Source: an uncultured Bryobacterales bacterium (GTDB lineage Bacteria > Acidobacteriota > Terriglobia > Bryobacterales > Bryobacteraceae). Taken from it: a stretch of DNA of 41,036 nucleotides. The DNA lies in the NCBI GenBank assembly GCA_937959285.1, contig CALGAR010000146.1, positions 1 to 41,036 on the forward strand. Direction: 5' to 3'. Made by a program: the position numbers and the translations under genes. The notes beneath the pieces are model-generated. The model saw only the letters and a list, made by a program, of their open reading frames with translations, did no database searches and had not been told where the DNA came from. Positions 8,662 through 17,855 of the stretch are shown one piece after another. Within the stretch, counting starts at the first letter, position 1. Each line of letters begins with the position of its first letter.

Positions 8662-9618
8662 TCAGTCGTTAAACATGCCCTCGAAAAGCGCGGAAGTGAG
8701 GTAGCGTTCCGCTGCGTCGGGCAGAACTACGACCATCGTTTTGCCGCGCATCTCCGGTTCGCGGGCTAGGCGCAAAGCGACAGCTACGGCGGCGCCGCAC
8801 GAAATCCCACAAAGCAGGCCCTCTTCTCGTGCAAGCCTGCGTGCAGTTTCGATGGCCTCCTCATTCGTCACCAGCTCAACCCGGTCTACCACGGACAGAT
8901 CCAATGTGTCGGGGATGAAACCGGCCCCGATGCCTTGAATCTTATGCGGACCTGGCGTTGGAGTCTCACCCCGCAGCGTCTGTGTGATGACAGGGCTCGT
9001 CGCGGGTTCCACGCCTACCGATATGATTTTCTTCTTCTTCTCGTTCTTGATGTAGCGGGACACCCCGGTGATGGTGCCGCCCGTGCCGATGCCCGCCACG
9101 AGAACATCGATCGCCCCGTTCGTATCCTCCCAAATCTCAGGTCCGGTCGTCCGGAAGTGGATCTCGGGATTGGCCGGGTTCTTGAACTGCTGGAGCATCA
9201 CGTACCGGTCGGGGTACTCGGCCACCATCTGCTCGGCTTTGGCAATGGAGCCTTTCATTCCTGCCGGCCCTTCCGTCAAAACGAGATTGGCGCCCAGAAT
9301 CCTGAGCACCTTGCGGCGCTCCAGCGACATCGTCTCCGGCATTGTCAGAGTGATCGGGTAACCGCGGGCGGCGGCGACGAAGGCAAGCGCGATGCCTGTG
9401 TTGCCGCTGGTCGGTTCGATCAACTCCTTGCCCGGTCGCAGAACGCCGCGTTGCTCCGCGTCCCAGATCATCGAAGCGCCGATCCGGCACTTTACCGAAA
9501 AAGCCGGGTTGCGGCCCTCGACCTTGGCAAGCATCGTTACCGGTGCACCGTTCGTGATGCGGTTAAGCCTTACGAGAGGAGTGCGCCCAATACTGAGCGA
9601 ATTATCTTCAAATATCAC
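8662..9618 (-). CDS. cysK: Cysteine synthase (O-acetylserine sulfhydrylase)
   Basis: A 318-aa pyridoxal-phosphate enzyme that makes L-cysteine from O-acetyl-L-serine and sulfide. The PLP lysine is K43 in FSVKCRIG. The substrate loop PTSGNTGIALA, the PLP phosphate-binding GIGTGGTITG and the C-terminal CGISCGAAVAVALRLA segment are all intact. Length and motifs fit CysK rather than the longer cystathionine beta-synthase. The gene starts 3 bases after the stop of the Rrf2 regulator, so the two are one transcription unit. The pairing of an Rrf2 protein with cysK recalls CymR control of cysteine metabolism in Firmicutes; that parallel is inference. Confidence 0.94.
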   Translation of the reverse strand: MIFEDNSLSIGRTPLVRLNRITNGAPVTMLAKVEGRNPAFSVKCRIGASMIWDAEQRGVLRPGKELIEPTSGNTGIALAFVAAARGYPITLTMPETMSLERRKVLRILGANLVLTEGPAGMKGSIAKAEQMVAEYPDRYVMLQQFKNPANPEIHFRTTGPEIWEDTNGAIDVLVAGIGTGGTITGVSRYIKNEKKKKIISVGVEPATSPVITQTLRGETPTPGPHKIQGIGAGFIPDTLDLSVVDRVELVTNEEAIETARRLAREEGLLCGISCGAAVAVALRLAREPEMRGKTMVVVLPDAAERYLTSALFEGMFND

Positions 9619-9621
9619 TGT

Positions 9622-10044
9622 CTATATCTCCCAATTCGGCACATAGCTGTGCTGGCGTTCACGCCACGTTCGCTTCAGCTCGGCAAAGTTGGTGCGATCA
9701 ATCACCTCGCTCACAGCCTGGTCGACCCGGTTCCACATCTCGGCAAAGGGGCTATCCGGACGTCGTTTGGCCCCTCGCCCCGATCGTGTGCCCTCGACAT
9801 AGCGCAATACCTCTCCGACGGTGATCGCTTCCGGAGGACGGGCAAGCAGATAACCTCCCTCCGCTCCTCGTCTGGATTCAACAAATCCACCGTGTTTCAG
9901 GCCTGCAAGGATCAGCTCCAGGAATTTTTGCGGGATCTTTTGGCGCTGGGCGATATCGGCGATCTTCACCGGCTGCCCCGCTTCCTGCAAGGCGAGATCA
10001 AAGACAGCCTGCAGTGCATACTCGCCCTTGACCGATATCTTCAT
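9622..10044 (-). CDS. Rrf2-family transcriptional regulator (CymR/IscR-like)
   Basis: A 140-aa winged-helix DNA-binding protein. The typical start MKISVKGEYALQAVFDLA, the helix-turn-helix around KIADIAQRQKIPQKFLELIL and the wing GGFVESRRGAEGGYLLAR are all present. The iron-sulfur cysteines of IscR/NsrR are missing, and the protein has no cysteine at all. It is therefore a cluster-free member such as CymR, likely sensing sulfur or cysteine status through a partner or ligand. ATG 10044 is chosen; a GTG one codon earlier (10047) is equally possible and has a better-spaced GGGA. It precedes cysK in the same operon and probably controls its own promoter. Confidence 0.9.
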   Translation of the reverse strand: MKISVKGEYALQAVFDLALQEAGQPVKIADIAQRQKIPQKFLELILAGLKHGGFVESRRGAEGGYLLARPPEAITVGEVLRYVEGTRSGRGAKRRPDSPFAEMWNRVDQAVSEVIDRTNFAELKRTWRERQHSYVPNWEI

Positions 10045-10063
10045 CACGATGAAAGTCCCTTAC

Positions 10064-10100
10064 CTAACTAGAGATTAGTAGATTGCTTTCAGGCCGTCAA
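10064..10100 (-). promoter_or_regulatory. Promoter and operator-like palindrome of the rrf2-cysK operon
   Basis: Reading the minus strand, TTGACG (10100-10095) and TAATCT (10077-10072) are spaced by exactly 17 bases and form a sigma-70-type promoter. CTAA-N7-TTAG (10064-10078) is an inverted repeat overlapping the -10, a position suited to repression by the Rrf2 protein encoded just downstream. The operator role is inferred. Confidence 0.5.
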
Positions 10101-10323
10101 GCCGTCAAACGATCTCACAATTGAGGCAACTCCCCGATCCTTCAAAAGGTTCCAGGCCTCCACGTGGTAATGAAGCCAGCGTCAATCGGACGGCCGGAAA
10201 CACGGATCAGGAACGCAACAATGTCTTGTTGTTGTTCTTGTGCTCAATTGGCGCGACATTCTCCGGCGAGAGCGCCTCAGCAGATGAGGCTCTTCCGGTG
10301 CGCAAATACGTGGGTTCCGGGGC

Positions 10324-10352
10324 TTTCACATCTCTGCTTGCGAAGGTATGAT
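10324..10352 (+). promoter_or_regulatory. Possible promoter of the DUF1549/DUF1553 gene cluster
   Basis: TTTCAC (10324-10329), a 17-base spacer and TATGAT (10347-10352) lie just before ATG 10365. If used, transcription would begin only about six bases before the start codon, giving a nearly leaderless mRNA. The rest of 10101-10323 shows no supported feature. Confidence 0.35.
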
Positions 10353-10364
10353 GTTGAGCGAGAA

Positions 10365-12944
10365 ATGCGGGGACGATTACAAATCCTGACTCTGTTGTCA
10401 ATCGTTGTCGCGGGGCTCCACGGCAGTCCCGCGCAGCAGTCCGGACCACCTGCCCGCACCGGCACTGATTTCGCTCGTGAGATTGAACCGATCTTTCAGA
10501 AGCGCTGCACGGGGTGTCATGGCGCGGCGCAGCAGATGAATGGCTTGCGTCTCGATGACGGGGAAGCGGCTCTGAAGGGAAGCTACGCGGGTCCGGTGAT
10601 TATTCCAGGCAAAAGTCAAGAGAGCAAACTGATTCAACGCGTCGTTAGCACCAAAGACGGTGTGAGGATGCCGCCGTCAGGTCCCCCGCTTAGCGCGTCG
10701 GAGATCGATCAATTGCGCGCGTGGATTGACAGCGGCGCAATTTGGCCAGCGTCTCGGAAAGCGAAAGAATCGAAACCGGTCAATCAGCACTGGGCTTTCA
10801 AGCCAATCGTTCAGCCGGCTCCTCCAGATGTTAAACAGAGTTCCTGGGTTCGGAATCCAATCGACCGCTTCATTCTTTCGAAACTTGAATCAGAGTCGAT
10901 TGCCCCGTCGGCGGAAGCGGACCGGAGAACGCTGCTCCGGCGGCTTAGCCTTGACCTGACGGGTCTGCCGCCAACGCCAGAGGAGATGGCTGCCTGGCTT
11001 GCAGATAATCGTCCGGACGCGTGGGAGCGTCAGGTGGACCGCCTGCTCGCTTCGCCTCACTACGGCGAAAAATGGGCGCGCCACTGGCTGGATCTGGCCC
11101 ATTATGCGGACAGCGACGGATACGAGAAGGATCAGTCTCGCCCGTGGGCCTGGCGCTGGCGTCACTGGGTGATCCAGGCGCTGAACAGCGACATGCCCTT
11201 TGACCAGTTCACCATCGCACAGCTTGCCGGCGATCTACTGCCCGGCGCCACTGTCGACGACCGCGTGGCTACCGGCTTCTACCGCAATACACTCACAAAT
11301 CGCGAGGCGGGCACCGATCGCGCCGAGGCGCGGTTCGAGCAACTGGTGAATCGGACAAATACGATTGGCACGGTGTGGCTGGGGCTGACGGTCGGCTGCG
11401 CCCAGTGTCACAACCACAAGTACGATCCGATCAGCCAGAAGGAGTATTACGAGCTCCTCGCTTTTGTGAACAGCGCGGACGAGCAGTATATGGAAGCTCC
11501 GTTGCCGGGCGAGATCGGACCCTACTTGAGGGCCAGACCGGAATACGATCGGAAGCGCCAGGAGCTTCTGGAAAAGTACGAAGTGCCAGCTCTCCAGACT
11601 GAATGGGAGAAGCTCGTCCTCGCAGCGCTGGACAATCCGGGCAAGGATGTCGAGTGGGATTTCGCGGTCACGTCCATGAAGGCCATGCTGGATGACGCCG
11701 AGAAGCTCATTCGCATGGGTCCTGAGAAGCGGAATCGGTATCAGCGGCAGCTCGTCACCGATTACTTCATCTCCACCTACGGGCCGACCCGAAACCGCGA
11801 CAAAGAGAAGCTGGAAAAGCTGAAGGAACTGCGAAAGGAGTTAGCGGCGCTCAATCGGACTTTTCCCCACCTGTCGCTTGCACCCGTCATGGTGGAAAAT
11901 CCTTCGGCTCCGAAAGCCTACATTGCCATCAAGGGGGACTACCGGGAGAAAGGTCTGGAGGTAGAGCCTCGCACACCCGCTGTGCTGCCCCCGCTGAAGC
12001 ATAACGGCAAGCCGGACCGCCTGGCTCTGGCTCGCTGGCTTGTCTCCCGCGAGAATCCTCTCACCGCGCGCGTCACGGTGAATCGCGCGTGGCAGGAGTT
12101 TTTCGGCAAGGGATTGGTACGAACCTCCGAGGATTTTGGCACGCAGGGGGAACGCCCCTCGCACCCCGAGCTGCTGGACTGGCTCGCAGCTGAGTTCATG
12201 GAGCGAGGATGGAGTCTTAAGCAGCTGCACCGGTTGATCGTTACTTCGGCAACGTACCGGCAGTCCTCTGCAATCCGAAAGGATCTGCTGGAACGAGACC
12301 CGGACAACACGCTTCTTGCCCGTCAATCGCGTCTGCGACTGCAGGCGGAACTGATCCGCGATTCCGCGCTTTTCGTGTCAGGGCTGCTGAATACGGAAAT
12401 CGGTGGCCGCAGCGTCCGGCCTCCGCTTCCTCCCGGCGTGGCCGAGCTTGGCTACGCGAACAGCGTCAAGTGGGAAGAAAGCCAGGGCCCTGCGCGTTAT
12501 CGGCGCGGGCTGTACATCCACTTCCAGCGCACGACTCCGTATCCGCAGCTCATCAGTTTCGACGCTCCGGATTCGAATGTTGCCTGCAGCCGGCGGTCGC
12601 GATCCAACACGGCTCTCCAATCGCTGAATCTGCTGAATGATCCCGTCTTCTTCGAGGCTGCTCAGGCCTTCGCATTGCGCATTCTCGATAGAGCCGGTGA
12701 AGGCTTCACAAACCGGATTCGCTATGCCTTTGAAACGGCTCTGGGACGCCCTCCCTCACCGACGGAGGCGGAGCGGCTGGGCAAGTACCTGGATCAGCAG
12801 CTTTCCATCCTGCGAGGAGACCCGAAGCAGGTGGTTGCGTTGATGCCTGTTCCGCCGGAGGGCATAGCCCCGGAGGAGGCGGCCGCATGGGTGGGGATCA
12901 GCCGGGTGTTGTTGAACACCGACGAGTTCATTACGAGGGAATAG
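10365..12944 (+). CDS. Planctomycete-type cytochrome c / DUF1549 / DUF1553 protein
   Basis: An 859-aa exported protein. Signal peptide 1-24 (ILTLLSIVVAGLHGSPAQQ). A PSCyt1 cytochrome-c-like domain follows with heme motif C48-x-x-C51-H52 (CTGCH), typical GLRLDD, and a MPP-x-G-PPLS segment. The DUF1549 (PSCyt2) domain is about 125-350 and ends with a second CxxCH (C345, C348, H349). A charged coiled segment comes next, and the DUF1553 (PSD1) domain fills the C-terminus (LARWLVSRENPLTARVTVNR onward). Proteins of this set are widespread in Planctomycetes and Acidobacteria, usually beside DUF1501 genes, and are thought to be periplasmic oxidoreductases tied to polysaccharide or glycan use; the reaction is unknown. 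The frame is open to 10164, but ATG 10365 gives the signal peptide. Confidence 0.9.
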   Translation: MRGRLQILTLLSIVVAGLHGSPAQQSGPPARTGTDFAREIEPIFQKRCTGCHGAAQQMNGLRLDDGEAALKGSYAGPVIIPGKSQESKLIQRVVSTKDGVRMPPSGPPLSASEIDQLRAWIDSGAIWPASRKAKESKPVNQHWAFKPIVQPAPPDVKQSSWVRNPIDRFILSKLESESIAPSAEADRRTLLRRLSLDLTGLPPTPEEMAAWLADNRPDAWERQVDRLLASPHYGEKWARHWLDLAHYADSDGYEKDQSRPWAWRWRHWVIQALNSDMPFDQFTIAQLAGDLLPGATVDDRVATGFYRNTLTNREAGTDRAEARFEQLVNRTNTIGTVWLGLTVGCAQCHNHKYDPISQKEYYELLAFVNSADEQYMEAPLPGEIGPYLRARPEYDRKRQELLEKYEVPALQTEWEKLVLAALDNPGKDVEWDFAVTSMKAMLDDAEKLIRMGPEKRNRYQRQLVTDYFISTYGPTRNRDKEKLEKLKELRKELAALNRTFPHLSLAPVMVENPSAPKAYIAIKGDYREKGLEVEPRTPAVLPPLKHNGKPDRLALARWLVSRENPLTARVTVNRAWQEFFGKGLVRTSEDFGTQGERPSHPELLDWLAAEFMERGWSLKQLHRLIVTSATYRQSSAIRKDLLERDPDNTLLARQSRLRLQAELIRDSALFVSGLLNTEIGGRSVRPPLPPGVAELGYANSVKWEESQGPARYRRGLYIHFQRTTPYPQLISFDAPDSNVACSRRSRSNTALQSLNLLNDPVFFEAAQAFALRILDRAGEGFTNRIRYAFETALGRPPSPTEAERLGKYLDQQLSILRGDPKQVVALMPVPPEGIAPEEAAAWVGISRVLLNTDEFITRE

Positions 12945-12947
12945 GTC

Positions 12948-14387
12948 ATGGATCTGAAGGAGTTTCAGCGTCTCCAAACGCGGAGGCATTTCTTCACGCA
13001 TTGCGCCGGCGGCTTGGGGATCATTGCCCTCGCCCATCTCATGGGCATTGAAGGGCGCACGGCCGAGGTCTCCGGCGTTGCCAGCCCGCTGGCTCCGAAG
13101 AAACCTCACTTCCCCGGCAAGGCAAAGAACGTCATCTTCATGTTCATGGAGGGCGGTCCGAGCCAGATGGATCTTTTCGATCCGAAGCCCGGGCTGGAGA
13201 AGTGGAGCGGCAAACCTTTGCCCGAGTCGATGACCAAGGACCTGAAGCTGGCCTTCATCAAGAAGGACGCAAAGGTCCTTGCAAGCCCTCGAGTCTTCAA
13301 ACCGCACGGGCAGTCCGGCATCGAGTTCTCCGACTACATCCCGCACATCGCTTCCTGCGCCGACGATATCTGTCTGGTGCGCTCCATGTACACCGAGGCC
13401 TTTAATCACCATCCGGGCCAGTTGCTCCTGATGACCGGAAGCACTCAGTTCGGCCGGCCGACAATCGGAGCGTGGGTAACCTATGGCTTAGGCAGTGAAA
13501 GCCAGAATTTGCCCGGATTTGTCGTGCTTGCGTCCGGCGTTGGAACGAGCGGCGGGGCCAGCAACTTCTCGAGCGGATTCCTGCCGTCCACCTACCAGGG
13601 GACACTATTCCGAAGCTCCGGCGATCCGATCCTTTATCTCTCCAACCCTGAAGGCGTCAGCATGGAAACTCAGCGAGCCGGGCTCGATGCGCTCCGGGAT
13701 CTCAATCAGGAACACTTGACGCGGACCGGCGACCTCGAGATTGCGTCGCGCATCGCCAACTACGAACTTGCGTTCCGGATGCAGATGTCAGCTCCCGAAC
13801 TGCTCGACTTCTCGAAGGAATCGCCGGAGACGCTCGAAATGTACGGCATCAACAACGAGGCGACAAAGCAGTTCGGCACGAACTGTCTGCTCGCCCGCCG
13901 GATGGTCGAGCGCGGCGTGCGATTTATCCTGATGATGCATGCCAGCTGGGACCAGCACACGAACCTCAACAAGAGCCTTAAGAAAAACTGTGATGCAACC
14001 GATCAGCCTACTGCCGCTCTGATCAAGGATCTGAAGAGGCGCGGCCTGCTCGATTCAACGCTGATCGTCTGGGGCGGGGAATTTGGCCGCACTCCGATGG
14101 TGGAGATCCGCGATACCAGCAGTGCTGAGAATGCAGGGCGTGACCATCATCCGCTCGCTTACACCATGTGGCTTGCCGGCGGCGGCATCAAGGGCGGACA
14201 GGTAATCGGCGCCACTGACGACCTCGGGTTTCACATTACGCAAGACAAGGTCCATGTGCACGATTTGCAAGCGACGATCCTGCACTGTCTGGGCTTCGAT
14301 CATACAAAGCTCACCTATCGCCACATGGGGCGTGACTTCCGGTTGACGGATGTCGCCGGCAATGTAGTGAAAAAGATGCTCGCTTAG
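12948..14387 (+). CDS. DUF1501 family protein (sulfatase-like fold, exported)
   Basis: A 479-aa protein of the DUF1501 family, related to the alkaline phosphatase/sulfatase fold. It starts with a twin-arginine-like leader (QTRRHFFTHCAGGLGIIALAHL). Family motifs include NVIFMFMEGGPSQMDLFDPKP, FNHHPGQLLLMTGS, LIVWGGEFGRTPM and GRDHHPLAYTMWLAGGG. It begins 3 bases after the stop of the DUF1549/DUF1553 gene, and the two form the pair usually found together. Its substrate is unknown; the acidic and histidine motifs suggest a metal hydrolase, though the fold assignment is from family knowledge, not direct evidence here. No separate promoter is needed. Confidence 0.9.
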   Translation: MDLKEFQRLQTRRHFFTHCAGGLGIIALAHLMGIEGRTAEVSGVASPLAPKKPHFPGKAKNVIFMFMEGGPSQMDLFDPKPGLEKWSGKPLPESMTKDLKLAFIKKDAKVLASPRVFKPHGQSGIEFSDYIPHIASCADDICLVRSMYTEAFNHHPGQLLLMTGSTQFGRPTIGAWVTYGLGSESQNLPGFVVLASGVGTSGGASNFSSGFLPSTYQGTLFRSSGDPILYLSNPEGVSMETQRAGLDALRDLNQEHLTRTGDLEIASRIANYELAFRMQMSAPELLDFSKESPETLEMYGINNEATKQFGTNCLLARRMVERGVRFILMMHASWDQHTNLNKSLKKNCDATDQPTAALIKDLKRRGLLDSTLIVWGGEFGRTPMVEIRDTSSAENAGRDHHPLAYTMWLAGGGIKGGQVIGATDDLGFHITQDKVHVHDLQATILHCLGFDHTKLTYRHMGRDFRLTDVAGNVVKKMLA

Positions 14388-14411
14388 TGCGCGTAGCTGC
14401 TGGAGGATACT

Positions 14412-15599
<1,188 letters not shown>

Positions 15600-15600
15600 T

Positions 15601-15637
15601 TTTATAAAAAGGGGCTGCGAGATGCAGCCCCAAAAAA
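15601..15637 (-). terminator. Hairpin with intrinsic-terminator form on the minus strand
   Basis: GGGGCTGC (15611-15618), loop GAGAT, GCAGCCCC (15624-15631) is a perfect 8-bp stem. It is followed by A6 on the plus strand, but read on the minus strand it is followed by TTTTT (15610-15606). It sits between two plus-strand genes, so the orientation is unexpected. Confidence 0.55.
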
Positions 15638-15758
15638 TGATACACTAGCGGTGTAAGTTGCTCCGGCATCCCGTCTTGCCATAGAAACTTCCTGGCTGAA
15701 TACAATTTCGTGAATATTCATCCATCCGTAATTTTTGAAAGGTAGGTTGGTAACAGGC

Positions 15759-16550
15759 ATGAAGTGCGGCTACCTGATCGACATGGACGGTGTAATTTAT
15801 CGCGGGTCGGAGCCTATTCCTGGCGCCGCGGAGTTTATTTCTTATTTGCAGGAGAGGGATATTCCTTACCTGTTTTTGACAAATAACTCCACATATACAC
15901 CGCTGGACGTTGTCGTAAAGCTGAAAAAGTTCTCCATTGAGACATCCGTCGAGCACGTATATACATCGGCGATGGCCACCGCGGAATTTGTGCACAAGCA
16001 GAAGCCGAACGGGACAGCATTTGTCATTGGGGAAGGCGGTCTCCTGAATGCTCTCAACGAAGTGCGTTATGCAATTACCCGGGAGTCGCCCGACTACGTG
16101 ATTGTTGGAGAGGGGCGGATTCTGAACTACGAACTCCTTGAACAGGCGCACCGTTTCATTGCGGCCGGCTCTGGTTTGATTTCAACAAATGCGGATACCT
16201 GGTGCCCCACGGATTCCGGACCTCGTCCTGGATGTGGCGCAATCGTCGCACTGTTAGAGGCGGCAAGCGGCAGGAAAGCCTACCACGTCGGCAAGCCGAA
16301 TCCGTTCATGATGCGGGCAGCGCGCAAGCGCATCGGGCTGAGCACGGACGAAGTCATTATGATCGGCGACACGATGGAAACAGACATTCGCGGAGCCACG
16401 GATCTCGGCTTTCAAAGCATTCTGGTGCTGACGGGCTCTACGACTCTGGAGTCAATGAAAGAATATCCCTTCCGGCCCACACGCGTTGTGAAATCGATTG
16501 CGGAACTCGTTCCGGGGCGGGAGCGGAAATCCAGCGACGCGGCTGCTTAA
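15759..16550 (+). CDS. HAD-IIA family phosphatase (NagD / phosphoglycolate phosphatase-like)
   Basis: A 263-aa haloacid-dehalogenase superfamily hydrolase of subclass IIA. Motif I is LIDMDGVIYRG with nucleophile D8 and acid/base D10. Motif II is FLTNNST (TNN typical of NagD). The capping domain holds the substrate-specific residues. Motif III is the lysine in VGKPNP and motif IV is MIGDTMETDI. Members dephosphorylate nucleotides, phosphoglycolate, 4-nitrophenyl phosphate or sugar phosphates. The frame is open from TTG 15735, but ATG 15759 gives the canonical N-terminus just before motif I, with purine-rich sequence (AAAGGTAGG) upstream. The 3' end meets the convergent TrmO gene after 8 bases. 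Confidence 0.9.
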   Translation: MKCGYLIDMDGVIYRGSEPIPGAAEFISYLQERDIPYLFLTNNSTYTPLDVVVKLKKFSIETSVEHVYTSAMATAEFVHKQKPNGTAFVIGEGGLLNALNEVRYAITRESPDYVIVGEGRILNYELLEQAHRFIAAGSGLISTNADTWCPTDSGPRPGCGAIVALLEAASGRKAYHVGKPNPFMMRAARKRIGLSTDEVIMIGDTMETDIRGATDLGFQSILVLTGSTTLESMKEYPFRPTRVVKSIAELVPGRERKSSDAAA

Positions 16551-16558
16551 CACTGGAT

Positions 16559-17368
16559 TTAACTGGTTGTGGAGGAGGTCCAGAATTCCCACAAGACCTT
16601 CTCTGGCGCCCTCAACACGAGTTGAGGGTCTCCCGGCGCTTCCAGGGAAATTGCGTATTCAGCAACCCCGTCCTCGAGGAAGAATTTGACGGAGTCGGTG
16701 TCGTGCAGCTTTAGCGTACCGCGTCCGAGTGAAGTACGCGTCATGCCCATGAGCGCGTCCACCATGCACAGTCTTGATGCCGGCGCCGCGATCCGCCAGC
16801 GCTCCGGCTCCCCCATGTCGTGGAACCGGACACGGTAATCCTCTACGATACGGACGCCGAGCGCCAGGTCCGCGCACTGCTCTCCGTGAAAGTTGCACGC
16901 CTGGATCCAGAGGGATTCCTGAAGAGCTTCGCGCGTTGCGGGAAGGCCGATCCGGCTGTTTCCTGCCGAGAAGATCGCGTCTCTCGTGACGAAGTAGGGC
17001 TTCAAGTCGAGGACAGGCGTTCCGTCAATGAAGTCGAGGCGCTCTACCTGAATGAGCCGGCCCTCCACGTTCCTGACGCGGCAAGCTGTCAGACCGATCG
17101 GGTTTGGCCGGGCTGGTGAGCGCACCGCAAACACTCCGTGCAATCCTTCCGGGCCTTGGTCGCTGACGCCGCGCGGGGTCACCTGAAGTATGTCGCGCTC
17201 AGCCTGATCCAGCCATGCGAGGACCCAGATGTGGCTGTGCTTTTCGAACCGGAGCAGACCAGCCTCAAAGCCGGGCAGCAGTTCGATGGCGGCGGGGGCG
17301 CCGAGCGTCGGCATCTCTTTCCGGGTCTTGATCGCCGAGCGCACCACGCCGATTTGCCTCAACTCCAT
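16559..17368 (-). CDS. trmO: TrmO-type tRNA methyltransferase fused to an FmdE-like domain
   Basis: A 269-aa two-part protein. Residues 1-126 match TrmO (YaeB/VirR family), which methylates N6 of threonylcarbamoyladenosine at position 37 of certain tRNAs with S-adenosylmethionine. Visible motifs are the N-terminal IGVVRSA, HIWVLAWLDQA, GVFAVRSPARPNPIGL and DGTPVLDLKPY. Residues 150-240 look like an FmdE domain, first known from a formylmethanofuran dehydrogenase subunit: FHGEQCADLALGVRI (160-174; possible metal ligands H161 and C165), C201 in LCMVDALMG, and SLGRGTLKLHD. The zinc-ribbon that some FmdE proteins carry is absent. The joint function is unknown; the add-on could bind metal or tRNA. 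It is divergent from the archease-rtcB operon, so two RNA-processing units share one short promoter region. Confidence 0.85.
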   Translation of the reverse strand: MELRQIGVVRSAIKTRKEMPTLGAPAAIELLPGFEAGLLRFEKHSHIWVLAWLDQAERDILQVTPRGVSDQGPEGLHGVFAVRSPARPNPIGLTACRVRNVEGRLIQVERLDFIDGTPVLDLKPYFVTRDAIFSAGNSRIGLPATREALQESLWIQACNFHGEQCADLALGVRIVEDYRVRFHDMGEPERWRIAAPASRLCMVDALMGMTRTSLGRGTLKLHDTDSVKFFLEDGVAEYAISLEAPGDPQLVLRAPEKVLWEFWTSSTTS

Positions 17369-17378
17369 GAAGCCAGTG

Positions 17379-17399
17379 TAGCGGCTCCGCCGCTATAAT
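17379..17399 (+). promoter_or_regulatory. Candidate -10 element and overlapping hairpin before archease-rtcB
   Basis: TATAAT stands at 17394-17399, 41 bases before the archease start. No good -35 is visible at 17 bases. The inverted repeat TAGCGG-CTCCG-CCGCTA (17379-17395) overlaps it and could be an operator. This is also the divergent region for trmO. Confidence 0.4.
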
Positions 17400-17439
17400 T
17401 TGAATTGGCGAGCCAGCTCAGGGGAAGAAAGCGGCACTG

Positions 17440-17850
17440 GTGTTTGAAGTTGTAGAACATACCGCGGACATTGGCTTCCGTGCCTCCGGCCAGACTGAGC
17501 TTCAGATGCTGGAGGAGGCGGCCAAAGCGCTCGTCTCCATTGCTGTCGAGCTCAACGACATTGAACCCAAACAGCATTACGAGCTCGAGGTTTCCGGGGA
17601 AGATGCCGAAACGCTCCTCGTGAACTGGCTTAGCGAAGTGTTGTACTACCTCGACGGAAAACGAGTCGCGCTGTGCCGGTTCGCAGTCCACGAAGCGGAC
17701 GGAGGCCGGATCAAAGCAGAAGCCTGGGGCGAACCGAGGGATCCGAAAAAGCACCGCACCAAAATTGTTGTCAAGGGCGTGACGTGGCACCAGTTGCGGG
17801 TCTGGCGCGACGACAAGAACTGGAACTGTCAGGTCTTCCTGGATATCTAG
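17440..17850 (+). CDS. Archease, RtcB activator
   Basis: A 136-aa archease. This small protein helps RtcB complete GTP-dependent guanylylation and multiple ligation turnovers. Family features visible are the start FEVVEHTADIGFRASG with metal-binding D (HTADIGF), LLVNWLSEVLYYLDG, VKGVTWHQL and the C-terminal VFLDI with the terminal aspartate. The start is GTG 17440 with GGGGAAG some 12 bases upstream. The gene ends 5 bases before the rtcB start, so the pair is co-transcribed and probably translationally linked, as in archaea and in other bacteria with this pair. Its presence strongly supports the assignment of its neighbour as an active RNA ligase. Confidence 0.95.
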   Translation: MFEVVEHTADIGFRASGQTELQMLEEAAKALVSIAVELNDIEPKQHYELEVSGEDAETLLVNWLSEVLYYLDGKRVALCRFAVHEADGGRIKAEAWGEPRDPKKHRTKIVVKGVTWHQLRVWRDDKNWNCQVFLDI

Positions 17851-17855
17851 AGTCT

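Noticed and set aside
8935..10071. 378-codon plus-strand frame opposite cysK and rrf2
   Set aside because: It spans two well-supported minus-strand genes and their junction, has no motif, and covers the promoter/operator.
16609..16628. Perfect 8-bp stem with ACGA loop as a terminator for the HAD phosphatase gene
   Set aside because: It lies inside the trmO coding region and has no T-run after it on the plus strand.
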